Made by a program: the position numbers and the translations under genes. Below the pieces are notes generated by a model. That model searched no databases. It saw only the letters and a list, made by a program, of their open reading frames with translations, and had not been told where the DNA came from. Shown one piece after another: positions 1 through 13,100 of a DNA stretch of 64,000 nucleotides; within the stretch, counting starts at the first letter, position 1; each line of letters opens with the position of its first letter. Source of the stretch: Phoenix dactylifera (Eukaryota > Streptophyta > Magnoliopsida > Arecales > Arecaceae); assembly GCF_009389715.1 (NCBI RefSeq), contig NC_052393.1:5456001-5520000 (forward strand), given 5' to 3'.

Positions 1-3000
1 CTCTCTCCACCAATTGGTTCATATATATGTCCAATTTCCAATTTAAACACATTAATTGGAACAGAAGTGCAAGAAAATGTCTCCACACAAAATGTCTCTC
101 CAAAGTCCCACCATATCACTATTCCTTGCTCTAAACCTAATGCCTCCATCAAAGCCTCACCATTAAGAATGTCCGTCCTACGACCAAATTGAAGGCATTC
201 ACACTCTACCCTAAACCTAAACATATAGTATCTCTCTGAAAAGACACATTATTATTTCCAATGCTCCAAAATTGTAAATACAACAAGACTGATAAGGCTA
301 TAATGAAGTTCCTAAAATTCCTGAGAAGTTACAACTGAAGCACTTTATTTGTTTAGGCAACAAAAACCAAGTCAAATAAGCAATAAAAAAAATAAAAAAT
401 CATGGTTATCAGTCAATTTTTAATAGTTGTTTGATAGAATTCTTTAAATGATTTCTAATACCATTGTTGTCATCTTCCTCATGATCAGGGTCTGCGGTAC
501 CGATGGTACCGGTGTAAACCAGTTTTGGTACGGCACCGAACCGGTCGAGATAGGAAAAACAAAAAAAAAATGCCTCGGATGCGCGGAAGCGCGCGGGCAC
601 ACGTTCGCGTTACCATAGTGGCATTAAATGCCCCTCTATGCGGCAATTAAAGCCCACGTGGGGTAGCCCACGTGGGCTCGCTGCCCCGCACGGCGAGCCC
701 GCGCGGGGAATCGCGGCCAGCGTAGGGAACCACGTGCGGGCACGATTCTCTGCGCGTGGAATGCGAGCAGGCTTGCAGTTCCCCACTTGTGCCCGCTTCC
801 CCACTCACCCCTGCGCGTGGGCACGCTGCCCCGTGCGCGGTTTTTTTTTCCTTTTTTTATTTTTTTCCTCCTCTTCTTTCCGAACCCTCCTTCTCCTTTC
901 TCCTCCACTCTTCTCCTCTCTTTCCCGGTTCTCCCCGTTCTCCCGCGAGCAAGGAAGGAAGAGAGGTCCTCCTTCTCCCGGTACTTGCCTTCTCTTCTTC
1001 TTCTATTACTCTTTATTTTCTTCTTCCTCTTCTTCTTCTCTTCTTTCTTCCTCTTCTTTCTCCTCTTCTTCCCCGCTTCTACCGGTGCCGATTGCACCGG
1101 TTTCGGTTCAGTATCGGTTTTCACAGCCGAACCGTACCGGTAGCTGTCGGCACTGGTTCAGTACAGCCTGAACTGACCGGTTCGACAGACCTTGCCCATG
1201 ATCATTTGTCATCATATTACTCTTAATCAAGATCCGCCGAACCGGTACCGAACCGAATCGGTATGGCAGTGGCAGGTGGCCCATACCCAACTCGACTCGA
1301 AACTGAATTAACTCGGTGTGAACCGGCCAGTGCCAGCCGGTTCTGGGCGGTAAAGAACCAGTTCCAACCATTCCAATATCGGTTCTGGCCGATAGGGGAC
1401 GAAACCGAGTAGGCGAATATAAATACGAACCAACCCAGTTTCGCAACGGGTCCGTTTGGTACTGCCTAAATTGGGTGGTTCGGCAGACTTTGCTCTTAAT
1501 ACGATATCTATTACATCATATCATTATTAAAGTTACCACTGTTTCTATTACAACTACTATAATTATTATTAATGCTTTTATAATTCTTGTTGTTGATATG
1601 TACTACAAGGCTGAATCATGGGCTTTGAGAAGATTTATGGATTTGTACTAGCCTAAAAATCAACCAAGCCATGCTGAAGCCAAAGAAAACCTTTAGTTAC
1701 CAGCATGTGTGGTGAACAGCATTGAAAATTATGAGTTTGCACCAAGCCAAACAAAATTCTCAGTTTGGCTTCCCTGAATGGCAATCATAATCCAATCCAA
1801 GATTCATCAATCTTCCTCTCTTAGTTTCAACTTTCAAATGCTTCAAAAGAAATCTAAATGCCCTCCTTGACCAGTTTGATTTAGCTTTTACTTCAGATCA
1901 TCAGACCATTTAAACCAGTTGTCCAACACTTATCTCTATACTTATTTTGCCGCTGTTCCATCTTGACATATAATCTTTCCTAATGACCATTTTCTATGTA
2001 TATAACTATGAGATACCAATATATGACTATTATATTGCCAGCGATGCCTCTTCTGAATTTGTACGCACTTAATTACCAATCTCATAAAATATAGTAGCTT
2101 CTTGGTCATTTTTACCCCTCACCTTCAATGTGTGAGGGATGCAATCTTGTCGGCACAAGCTTTTTAAGTTCCTTCCCACGACTCTTTTCTAGGTAATTCC
2201 AGGTCTCTTCCCTCCTTGTCACTACTGACAAAGCATATCTGAGCTACACTTCTTACCTAAGCCTCTTCAGGTCTTCACTGGACATGACCATAATTGGTTC
2301 TCAACATTCTTGATTATTCCTAGTTCTAGCATACATCCACCCAAAAAAAAATTTCAACTCTGCCCACTTATCTTGCCCAACAAGCTGAATCATACACCAT
2401 AACAAGATTTACTATCATCCCAACTCATGTAACAATCACATACCAAATGGGAGTCCCAGATGCATCATTTTCCTTCATTCAATTGGCTCTCATTCTATTA
2501 GACTTATTATATCCGTATCTTATTCTCCACAACATAGTCAAGATGACAAAATAGTCACACTGTTTCTTGGCCATCAAGTTTGATTGAACAAGATTTTTAG
2601 TTTCACTAATTGGCATCCCACATAACTCTAGTTCTACAGATTTTAAGTGTAAAGAGATATGGAAATGCACTTGTCTTGTCACAACTATTTATTATACTCT
2701 ATGCATGTTATGCATGTACTTACTTCAGTATACACCCTAACTTCTTGGTTCCGAAAGAATTACCCACCATGTTGTTCTGTTATAGTATCATATGCTTTCT
2801 CAAAGTCATTAACCATATGTTGATACGTCTTCTCTCTAATTCTTTCCATTAGTTGCTTAAGCATGATAACAACTTCCACTTTTGATGCTACTAGCACAAA
2901 ATTGAATTGATATTTTGCATATTTTTTGTTTTTCTTAATGCCCGTTCCATAGCCCTATTCCATAATTTCATTACAAAAATTATGTAGTGTGGTGCAACTG

Positions 3001-4148
3001 TGTGCAATTTTATTCCTGGAAATAGGAACCACGAAACAATTTTCCTTCATTTTGTCTTAGTTGTCCAATGCAGATGTTAAATATGTAAGGGGACTTGGTA
3101 TGTGTCCTATCAGTTGGAAAATGCAGATATAGATGCAACTACCAGGTTTAGTCTCATGTGAACGTACAAACAGATAGGGACACATATTAGAAATTATGCA
3201 TCCCTCCAGATAAAGTGATGGGTGCCGTGATATAGTACAAGACCAGGCACAAATTTTATGTGCACATACCTATGCTTCTGCTAAGGATGGACGTAAACAT
3301 AACATGTAACAGATCCATTGATATGGCAAATCTTGAAATAATATGATTGACATGGCTGAGATATGGCAATAAACATGTACTTTTACATATGTAAAAAACC
3401 ATTATATAAAGCCCAATAGGTTATCACGATGACATAGTCCACACTCCATCCAGTAGCATTAACATCCACAAACTCCATTTAATTATCACTCAAATCCATA
3501 GATCAATATCCGTACTCTATATGGTAATGTCAACATCACAACATGTAACATTAATCATCCATCATATCCATCATCAAAAGATCAACATTTATTGAACCAA
3601 AGAATATGATGTGCCTAACCAAAGCCTTTAAAAAAGAAGTTACTTAAAATTTGTATCCAATATGTATCCTGGTCATTTCCAACAAGTATCTGTATCTAAT
3701 ATGTATCAGATCATGTTGCATGCAATTTAAAGTATCTGTAAATCATAGATATGCATCCTTCAATGCAATTAAAAATATCGTTAATTGATAGGGTGCAAAG
3801 GATTAAGACAATCCTAAAGATATAAGCCCTTTCTAGAAAAACCAAATTACACCACCTCATGGTGCATTGTGTTTGACCCAAAAGCAGCAATTTCTCAAAT
3901 TGTATTCTGGATATATTGCAAGTCACTACAAGTCATGAGCTGCATAAGAGAAATGTAGTCTACATGCATTTTTTTTAAAAAGGAAAATTGCAGATTAACA
4001 CACAATGCAGTTCATCTTATCATTGGACATATAAACACTGAATTGTAAATAAAACCATATGACCACCCAATTCATGCTTTGAAGCCAACAAAAATATTAT
4101 GCAGCATTAGTACACAGCTAAGAGATTAAATTGATAGCTTATAATAAC
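1..4148. other. Last visible GPAT intron or 3' side; no gene seen
   Basis: Downstream (minus-strand sense) of the last GPAT exon found, which ends at 4149 with a GT donor. I searched the minus strand for the expected C-terminal exon of plastid GPATs (a segment ending near Leu-Ser-Gln-Pro-Trp) and did not find it, so this stretch is probably intron and the gene continues left of the window. It is AT-rich with only short random ORFs, apart from the CCGGTACCG-type repeat at about 484-1500, which is listed separately. Confidence 0.45.
484..1500. repeat. CCGGTACCG-rich dispersed repeat, large copy
   Basis: The ends are dense in overlapping GGTACCG, ACCGGT and AACCGG words (484-560 and 1080-1470). 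Between them lie a GC-rich core containing GCATTAAATGCC-like and CACGTGGG-like segments (590-830) and a roughly 240-bp C/T-rich tract (840-1080). The same core recurs at 10,125-10,405, and the end words recur at 8310-8520, 13,255-13,400 and 14,398-14,600. It is a dispersed, probably non-autonomous element; no transposase-like ORF is visible. The ORFs through the C/T tract are low-complexity Ser/Phe/Arg strings and not genes. Confidence 0.6.
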
Positions 4149-7100
4149 CTCTTCAGGAGTCTCACAGCCAGAAGTAACTTCATTGAAGTTCAATTCTGGA
4201 GCCACCGATAAGCCAACTCCGTGGAAGGAAACTGTTCTTTGCTCACCAACTTGCTTTTCTACCTGAGAAATACAAAAAAGGGAAAACAGAAGATGATGCT
4301 GTCCAATAAAAAAACAAGCAAAGTTCGTGTGCTTGTTCTGTGTTTGTTGGGGAGGTAGTGTTATCTAATACATTCACAAACTCTTAAATGAATGTGAGAG
4401 CATACCTGTGGTGGTGGAGGCATGACTTCATAACATAGCAATGATAGCGGATATATATGCCCTGGAACACTAGAATGCTCCACAAGCCTTCTCATATTGT
4501 CCACCGAAGACACATCAAATGGTGCCTGACCTTGTAAATATCAGTACCACTAATATATTACAGATAAACACAATGAAAAGGCAAGCATAAGGGAAAGAAA
4601 GAAGAATCATAAGTATATGTTGATGCATGCAAAAGCACTTCTGGAGTTGTGAAAATTATGCGTAACATCAGATGTAGACAAAGGGAAACACTGGTTATAG
4701 CCATACTTCAGTTCTACCTTCACTGAATCCATTCACAAAATTAAAAATTCCTTGTTGATTCTAGTTCTAAAAGAATCTTACCATGACAAGGATTCATATT
4801 TTAAGGATTGACTGAGGTTGTTCTAAGATTTTATAATCAGCTTCTAATGAGGTTGGAGAAGAAACATATCATGGCAGAGGGAACAATACTATGTTGCATG
4901 GGTAGAAATGATGGAACACAGAGCACATGGGCTTAACATGGGCATATTAAACATGAGGATGTTGAGGTCACGGTATGGCACAGCAGTGAAAAAGCAAGTC
5001 AAAAAAGTTCACAGTTCAAGGAGTCTAAGAGCGGCTTAAATGAAGAGCATGGAAAACTACTTGAAATGTTCTAGTCATATTTGAAGGGATGGGGGGAACT
5101 TAGGGTATCCCTCTTTTTTTTTTTTGTCACTGACTAATGCAAAACAGTAAGTCTAAAAAGATCTTCACCAAGAAAGGAAAACCAGAAAACTAAACGTACT
5201 CCAAGTCACTAATTAATATTATAAAGCTCAATGGCTTACATCCAGGGAACTCAAGAAAGATAACTTAATTACATAGCATTCTGAAGGGCATGCAGTGGAT
5301 AAAATGTATTACAAAAGAAGCACCTAGCAAAGTGCCCACAACAATGTCTTGAATCCAAGTATCGAATTTCTTGTGAACATTCTACACATTATCCAAAACT
5401 TGGGTAGCATGTTTTCCTTCAACATGACACCAAGAAAAGCTGACTTATACAAAGATACATACAGTTATGATTGCAATTCAGGGGTTCTAATTCATTTCAC
5501 TTAAACTAAATCCATAACCTTACTTCTTATAAATCATGATAGCATAGGCTATAAGTTTAAGAAAGTGAACTTGTCCAACAAAATGCATGTTATTTATATG
5601 CCCTTTTCTCTTTCTTATATAGTCCCCTTGTTTTCATTTCCTCAGAATCTGACATTTTGTCTGCTTTCCTTATATCAACAACTATTAATGATATCATCTT
5701 TCATTTATTTAACACTGCTAATGTCGCATCATAGCCCAGAATCATTCTTGCATTTATTTAACACTGCTAATTGCCACATCCTAGACCAGATGAAAAAGGT
5801 GGTGGGCAGAAGTTAGGGTGACAACCAGTTGCAGAAAGCTTGTTCAATTATGAAATGAATCCAAAATTCTAAACTTGATATTCGTAACTGTTTGGACATC
5901 ACCTTAACAACAGAGATGGTGCTAAATAGAATGCCTGGCGAATGAGGATTCAGAGAGCCAGCTGCAAATAGTGTTTTGATTTGTTTCGCTTATATATTCA
6001 ATTTTTATGGAAACTATTCTATCACTACCTTTCATGTTCTTTTCCCCCCAAGTCACCATCCTGTACTGCAATCTTAACTGTAATTTCTTTACCTTCTTTT
6101 CCTTTATATACAAAATTTAATGAAGTTACTTGACCGCTATTCTTTGCATTTGAGCTGTTTATCTTAGTATGTTATCAAGCAGAAATTGGGAAATCTGTTC
6201 CTAGGATGTAATAGAAGCAAAACTTGATTCTTTGTGGACTAGCATTTATGACAGGACCTACTGCACAAAGTTATTAACACACCATGCAGTGAAGGCGAAC
6301 CTCATTGTATTATTTGTAGGAACATAGCATATATATGTATATATACACACACACACACACATATTATCTACAAACACAACGTGTATATTCCCTTAAACTG
6401 CAGGACCTTCATATCCAAAAGAGTTGCAGGGTACAATACTCCAAAATGATATACTCAGATCTTTTAGCTTGAATTTTCAGAACTGTTCCTTTCTCACGAT
6501 TAGGAAAGGCACTGTATAGTTGAATGAAAAGCCGTATAGGATGATAATATACTATAGAATATGAGACCCTTGAAATATCACTAATAACTTCTATTAGGAT
6601 TTTAATAGCCCATATATGCTGCTAATAAGAAAAATCATATTTAAAGAGGAAAAGGACCAAAGAAAATTCTGCTACATGCCAAAGATGGATCTATGGAGTT
6701 TTTTTTTTTTTGCCGCAACGGATGACTCATACACTTCTAGTATGGATACATCCAAAAAAGTCAAAAAAAAGCAAGTCTTGGAGCGATCTAGGCAACCCCC
6801 TCTCCCAAACCCACATGACCCCTCCGGAGTGAATGGCTACATATGAAGCCACCCAATCTGCGGCTCCATTAGCCTCTCTATAAACATGCATGGCCTGGAA
6901 GGCAACATCGCCACTAACCATTGCCCGAATACGGAGTTTCTACAGCCTCACTGTCTTCAAAAAATAGCAGATCCAGTATAATGAGTAGAAAGAAAAATCA
7001 ATGCTCATACAGTCATTAAAAGAATGACATGGATAGATCAGAATAGAGACCAAAAACCAAGTTGGCTACAAGAGAACTTACAGGATGCCACTCCCCCGTG

Positions 7101-10100
7101 ATTGGATCAGGACGATCCCTGCCACCACTTGGTGCAATCCATATTATTTGCGATCCACCCCTACATTTAGTAAATCTGAATCAGAAGATATACACAAATA
7201 GAAATCAAGCCATACAAATAAAAGGAACCCGTAAATCTGACAAAATAAGCATCAGCAATCAAATCATTAGAGAAGCGTAAAGATCACAAGTAAAACATAT
7301 ATTCTCAGAAAGGGAGAAATGTAGTTATAGTTATTCAATGCTTGAGCACTATACTATGTAGGCAATAATATAAGGAACAATATCAAAAAGGAAAAGCGAA
7401 CCACAACATATGAAGCTTCTAGAACTAAGCAAATGCTTCCATCGCTGGAAATATATGTAACTCCCATATCTGAAGAAGAGCGACCAACAATAGAACTTGA
7501 AAATTACTTAACTTATTAACTAGTCATTTTATATACTAGTATTCAGCACATGCAATGCACTTGAGGAAAGTTATTATGATCTATGTGATTTGTTGTCTCA
7601 AAATCCTCATAACTTATAGAGGAGTCAAAATTTTTTGGTAAACCATAAATAAGTCCAGTTTCTTTGAAAGTGATTCTGCTAATCAAATAGGGACAGTCAG
7701 CTGATATTTGGACTTTGGAGTTTCAAAAATCCTGATATTTTAGGATGCACTCCGGTATCTCCGTGGCCGAGGCAAGAAAGATGGATATCGCTGGAAGACT
7801 TGAGAGAGTTGAGCAAGAAATAGGAGAGGTGGAAAACGAGAAAAAGTAATCCAATTAATCACGTGAGAGTCTGTTGAATGTCTGATAGACATCTCATGAA
7901 AGTTCTCATTATATATTAGTATAGATGGGGAAATACAAAAAAAGTTCAACACAAATCTCTGACCAATAATTGTGCAATAAAGGACTGTGAAAAAGATTTG
8001 CAAAATGTCCATTCCAACTGAAAAAATCTCTCATAATAGCCAGTCTAATTCAGTGATAAATGAAGCACAAAGGAATGCGAGTATCAAAGAAATCCGAGCA
8101 AACATTAATTCACCTCATGACAGAAATAATTTTTTGGATTATGACAGCTACAACTACATAATATTGTATCATGAATTCCCTTACCCATTTTTCTTTTAAT
8201 TGATAGTAAGTTACATATCATAAACTAAAAGTCCATACAAAGGTGAGCAGGTATCTCTAGAGTGTATGTCAGTACTCGTAGTGACAATAACTAAAGTGAC
8301 CAGAGGGTACACCAAGGTTCGTCGTCTCGGTACCAAACCCTGTACCGATGCCATACTAGCACTGTTTCGGTACAGTATGGTACGGGGTCTTTTCAGCGTA
8401 CTGAATAACGGTACGCCTTATGAACTGTATATTGGTACCGAACCGGTAAGGTATGCCCCGTACCACCCGGTTCAAGCCGGTACGGCGAACCATAGGATAC
8501 ACCATATTGGTTGGAACCTAAAACATCAAAAGTAGATCAACAAGCTCGCAAGTTTGATGTTCACAAGACTAAAAACATATTTAAAGTCATAATCATAGCC
8601 CAATGCCAGCAATTGACTCAACATGTTCTTGCATGAGCAAAAATCTTATTTAATGATATATTTTGCCTTAGGTGCCACTTGAAAAGCTTTCTAGCACTCC
8701 CACACTCACGAGTTATTGCTACAGTGATCTTATGATTCTTATCTACTTCACTTACTGATTTAATTCGAATTAAAAGACATCTTCATAACATGGTGACCTG
8801 GGGAGCGCATAGTGCTTAAGCAGAAGGCAGATACTTAGGTAAAGTAATCGATGTTCACAAATGTATAAGAAGATATATCACAAATTAAAAAACAGATTAA
8901 CTAAAGGTACAGTTTTAGCTAGTGACAGATAATACATTAGCTAGTGAACTGGCTGTTCTCCCTACAACTTATACAGTACGATAAGCTCAAAGATCAATGT
9001 TAATGCAACAAGCACAATTTATATTCAAATATCTGCTAATTTCTCCTTAAAGCATAAGATGTCATCAACAGACATCTTAGAACAATCATAGTTTCAAAAA
9101 AGTCCAAACAGCAACCTTTCCATCTTTTTATTGTCTTGCCAAAAGCAGCATAAAACCCCTTTTTTTCGAAGATGTCAAGTTAAAAAGAAAAACAAAGTGT
9201 AGAGGCAAGCAACATAAGACATGATAGACATTGCTCTAATTAAGTATCAGTATAATTGAAACCTTCATTCCATGAGCAAGGTAACAGTTTGCTTTCTGTT
9301 TACGGTCAAAATGTTATAACTTCATAGTGCTTATGAGCCTGTTACAATTTGCGATTATGTTTTCTTCCTTTTCTTATAGTGATGTGTTTTAAGAGTTGCT
9401 TAGTAAAAAAATGGAAATTTCAATGACCTGTAGCAAAAATTCACATAAGCAACATATGTAACAGAATGATGTGCTTTTCAAAAGCTCATATGATTTGAAA
9501 GCACAGCACAGTACATATTTCTCTTGGTAAAATTAGGGGAAAAAAACAACACAAGCATACTTTAGAAGCAGAGCCATTTCCTTGAGGCTTCGGGTATTTG
9601 CTCTTCTTTTCATCTCGATTAGCTCAGGAACATCATCCATGTGCTTTTTTGAATACACACACAGAAGATTTCTGGTAGAAAACAATATATACCAGGATGA
9701 ATAAATAAACAGTACATTATAAAAGATATCCATGCATATCAAATTAACAAGGCATCACAAAGACCTTCCCATGCTGAAGGGCTTGCAAAGTGGATCTGTA
9801 ATAACTCTATCTCCTGCAACAAAAACCTGATGCATAAAAAATGAAGTTGATCCATATCAAACTATCATAGTATACTTTATTAGCAGTTGACAAATATATT
9901 CAGAAGGATGATAATAAGTTGATCTACCATGGTCTCAGCAATATATAAATTCGTCCTCTCAAGCAATAATGCAATAATTGCCGGATCCGCTTCCGACTGA
10001 TGGTTGGACATCAACACAATATTATGGCCCTATACAAAGTACAAGGGAAATTTATGACCACATATGGAACAACTGAAAATTGCAAAAAAATAAAAGAAGT

Positions 10101-13100
10101 GGGCAAATAATTCAAGCATGTAGGCGTACCGGTCGCCTACCGGACCAGTACGGTTCCGGTTCGGACCGATGAGAACCGGTACCGAACCTGCTAACAGACC
10201 CGCGCGGATGCGCGCGAGCCGCGTTAAATGCCACAGAGTGGCATTTAATGCCACTCTAAGCGCATTAAATGGCCCATGCGGGCGCACTGCCTCGTGCGGG
10301 CGCGTTTCTAAGTGCGGGGCCCACTGCCCCGCACGAACACGCGCGCGCTGTGTTAAATGCCACAAAATGCCACTCTGTGGCATTAAATGGCCTACGCAGG
10401 GTAGCGGTTCCAGATGTTTGAACTCTATTTATTTGTGCTAGTAATATCCAAGACTTCTGTACTGAAAATAGATAGAGCGACAAAAATCGGAGCCAATATG
10501 CAACATGTTAAAATAAAGATTACTAAAGTCTTCCATAAGTAGTCCTCATTGTGCAATACATGAATTCAGCCTAGTGTAGATATATAGCTTTCTTTTCTAT
10601 TATTCTCTCTCCAGCCTATGAAATTATATAAAAAAGGCATGTTAGCACCCAAGTACTTCAACATATTCCAGAATCAACTTCAGAGCTAGACTCAGTCTTC
10701 GACTTTCAATTGACAAAACATATCCGCTGAAATTTGATTTAGCAATCCTTGTGATCTTTTGCCTCATGTATGCCTCATCATAAGATATTCCCCTATGAAG
10801 TTCATCAGAGTTCAATAAAGCAAAATTACACCAAAAAGCAGTAGAACATGGCAATGTGACAATCGTATAGAGCCCAACTTTGTTATGTAAATGGAATGGA
10901 AAAAAAGAATTGGTTGAAGACATGAGAATAACAACATATTTGCAAGAGAATTCAAATGGGCCCACTAACCAACAAAATATAACAATACATCCCTATGCAG
11001 AGACATGAAGCTAATCTATTATATAACATGAAATCTAGTGTTTGTGTTACATGAGGTGCTCGCATTGTCAGCAGCTCCACATCTTCCACGTAGGTGAAGT
11101 TTCCCATGTTGGATCCCGTTTAATTAGGGCAAGTGTCCCTTGGATTTTGTGAATTCTGATTATAATAAGGGCTTAAGGTAATTACGTAGTAGTGAAGGGT
11201 TACCTTAATGGAGGGTGACTCTTCATGGGTGTAACTACCTGCAGCGTTTGGTCCCTGGAGAAAGCTATAAATAGCCTGTTAGACCCCTTCTCTAATGCAC
11301 GTATTAAGAGCTCTCTCTCCAGAAGATCCTTCTGCTAATCGCTGTTTAGATCAGAGTTATTTTCGGTTGATCACGATTGCGGATCAAATTGCACACATTT
11401 CAGAATTTCGGGATGGATCTAGCGAGTCAAGGTATGATTTATGATTTATTGAAGTTTAATTATTTCATCAATGGTATCAGAGCGAATAGATCCTAAAATA
11501 AATCATACCCGTTTCGTCTGTTAGTTGCAATGAGTTGAGAGCCCATGTTATTTAAACATGTGAAGTATTTTTGGCTAGCCGATGTGGGACAAAACTCCTA
11601 ACTTTGGATGTTGTCCCCTTGCCCATGTTACTTATTTAAGTGGAATTATGTTTGTCTAGGCGATATGAGACTAAACCCTTCACCCTTTCCCCACCACCTT
11701 CCACCCCTATTTGAGAGTCAAGAGAAGAGAGAGGACTCGGGCCGTGGTCACACCACTGCGGCCCGTCGCCCCGTGCGGCCGACGCTGGCATCCGGCTCGC
11801 CGCCTCCCGGCGACACCGAATTCGGTGGAGCCGCCGGCATTCACAGCCGTACCATGCGGAGCCATCCTCTCCTCCTCCCATTTGGCAACTGGAGAAGGCC
11901 AGCGGCCCCATGACCGCCATGGGTGCGGGCAAAGGAAATAGAAAAAAAAGGGGGGAGAATGAGAACTCGGCCATAGCCATGGCGGCCGACCGCCATAGCC
12001 CAACTTTGTTATGTAAATGGAATGGAAAAAAAGAATTGGTTGAAGACATGAGAATAACAACATATTTGCAAGAGAATTCAAATGGGCCCACTAACCAATA
12101 AAATATAACAATACATCCATGTGCAGAGACATGAAGCTAATCTATTATATAACATGAAATCTAGTGTTTGTGTTACATGAGGTGCTCGCATTGTCAGCAG
12201 CTCCACGTCTTCCACGTAGGTGAAGTTTCCCACTTTTCCCTAACTATATCGCCTCTATGTTTAAAATCCTTTACCAACCAACCACATGGCCTCTTTATCT
12301 AGAATACTTTCTCAATACAAACATCTAGAATCCTTTTTGTTTGTGAACTCCTCTTGAAACTCACCAATGTGTATACAAATTTCCCACTTCATTCTGCTGT
12401 TCGTGTTTTTCGAACCATATGCATCACATGTGCCAAACAATAGTACATCTTTACTAAATCTTCAATGGTAAGTACTAACAAGCAGTGTGTGAAATCTCCA
12501 TATCATTGGAGAAAACTTCCAGCTTTCGTTCAATTATCATGATGATGTCTTTAACAAGCAGTTAGAGAAGGGGGAAGAAAATGCGCAAGCAGCTCTTGAC
12601 CAGGTACCCTACTATGCAAGAGGCATGTAATGAAACATGAGCCACAAACTCCACAGCAAGCAAAAGTGGCTTGCTACTTGCCTGTCTTTTTCCTTTAAAC
12701 CATCACATGTGAAAATCCTTTTGGGGCAAAGTATCTGTATGCCCTTGTAGAATTTTCAATGGAGTATTAGCATTACATGAACCCCGCCAGTTAGCATTAT
12801 AAATTCTTCGATTACAATGAAGAATTTAGGAAATTAAAACCCACTAAAACTAACCCAAACTCTTCTTCCTCCATTTCCTCTCATGGTGCTTTATGGTACA
12901 TTCCTAATAATTTAGATTTTATCAAGCGGCTAATTTCTCAGATTTCCTCCACCCAGGATGATGGACCAGGTTATTAGTTTTCACTTTTCAATATCAAAGT
13001 CTACTACAGATATGCTTTCAGAATTCTTATTCCAACTTTCTATATCTACTGAAATGTTGCTGTTTTATGTAGAGCTCCTGTGAGTCCTCATTCACACTTT

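Larger units (their letters stand above)
4526..7081 (-). other. GPAT intron 9 with a LINE scrap
   Basis: Intron between exons ending at 7082 and starting at 4525. It is AT-rich and contains the LINE RNase H fragment (6727-6921), a TA/CA microsatellite (6331-6362) and an imperfect short tandem duplication around TTATTTAACACTGCTAAT (about 5704-5774). No other gene is visible. Confidence 0.7.

Noticed and set aside
638..1226. Several overlapping ORFs of 110-177 codons on both strands
   Set aside because: They run through a C/T-rich low-complexity tract inside a dispersed repeat and encode only Ser/Phe/Leu or Lys/Arg strings.
11608..12091. Open frames on both strands in the GC-rich tail of the truncated LTR element
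   Set aside because: Mirror-image open frames typical of GC-rich DNA; one runs directly into the 236-bp repeat; no family recognised.
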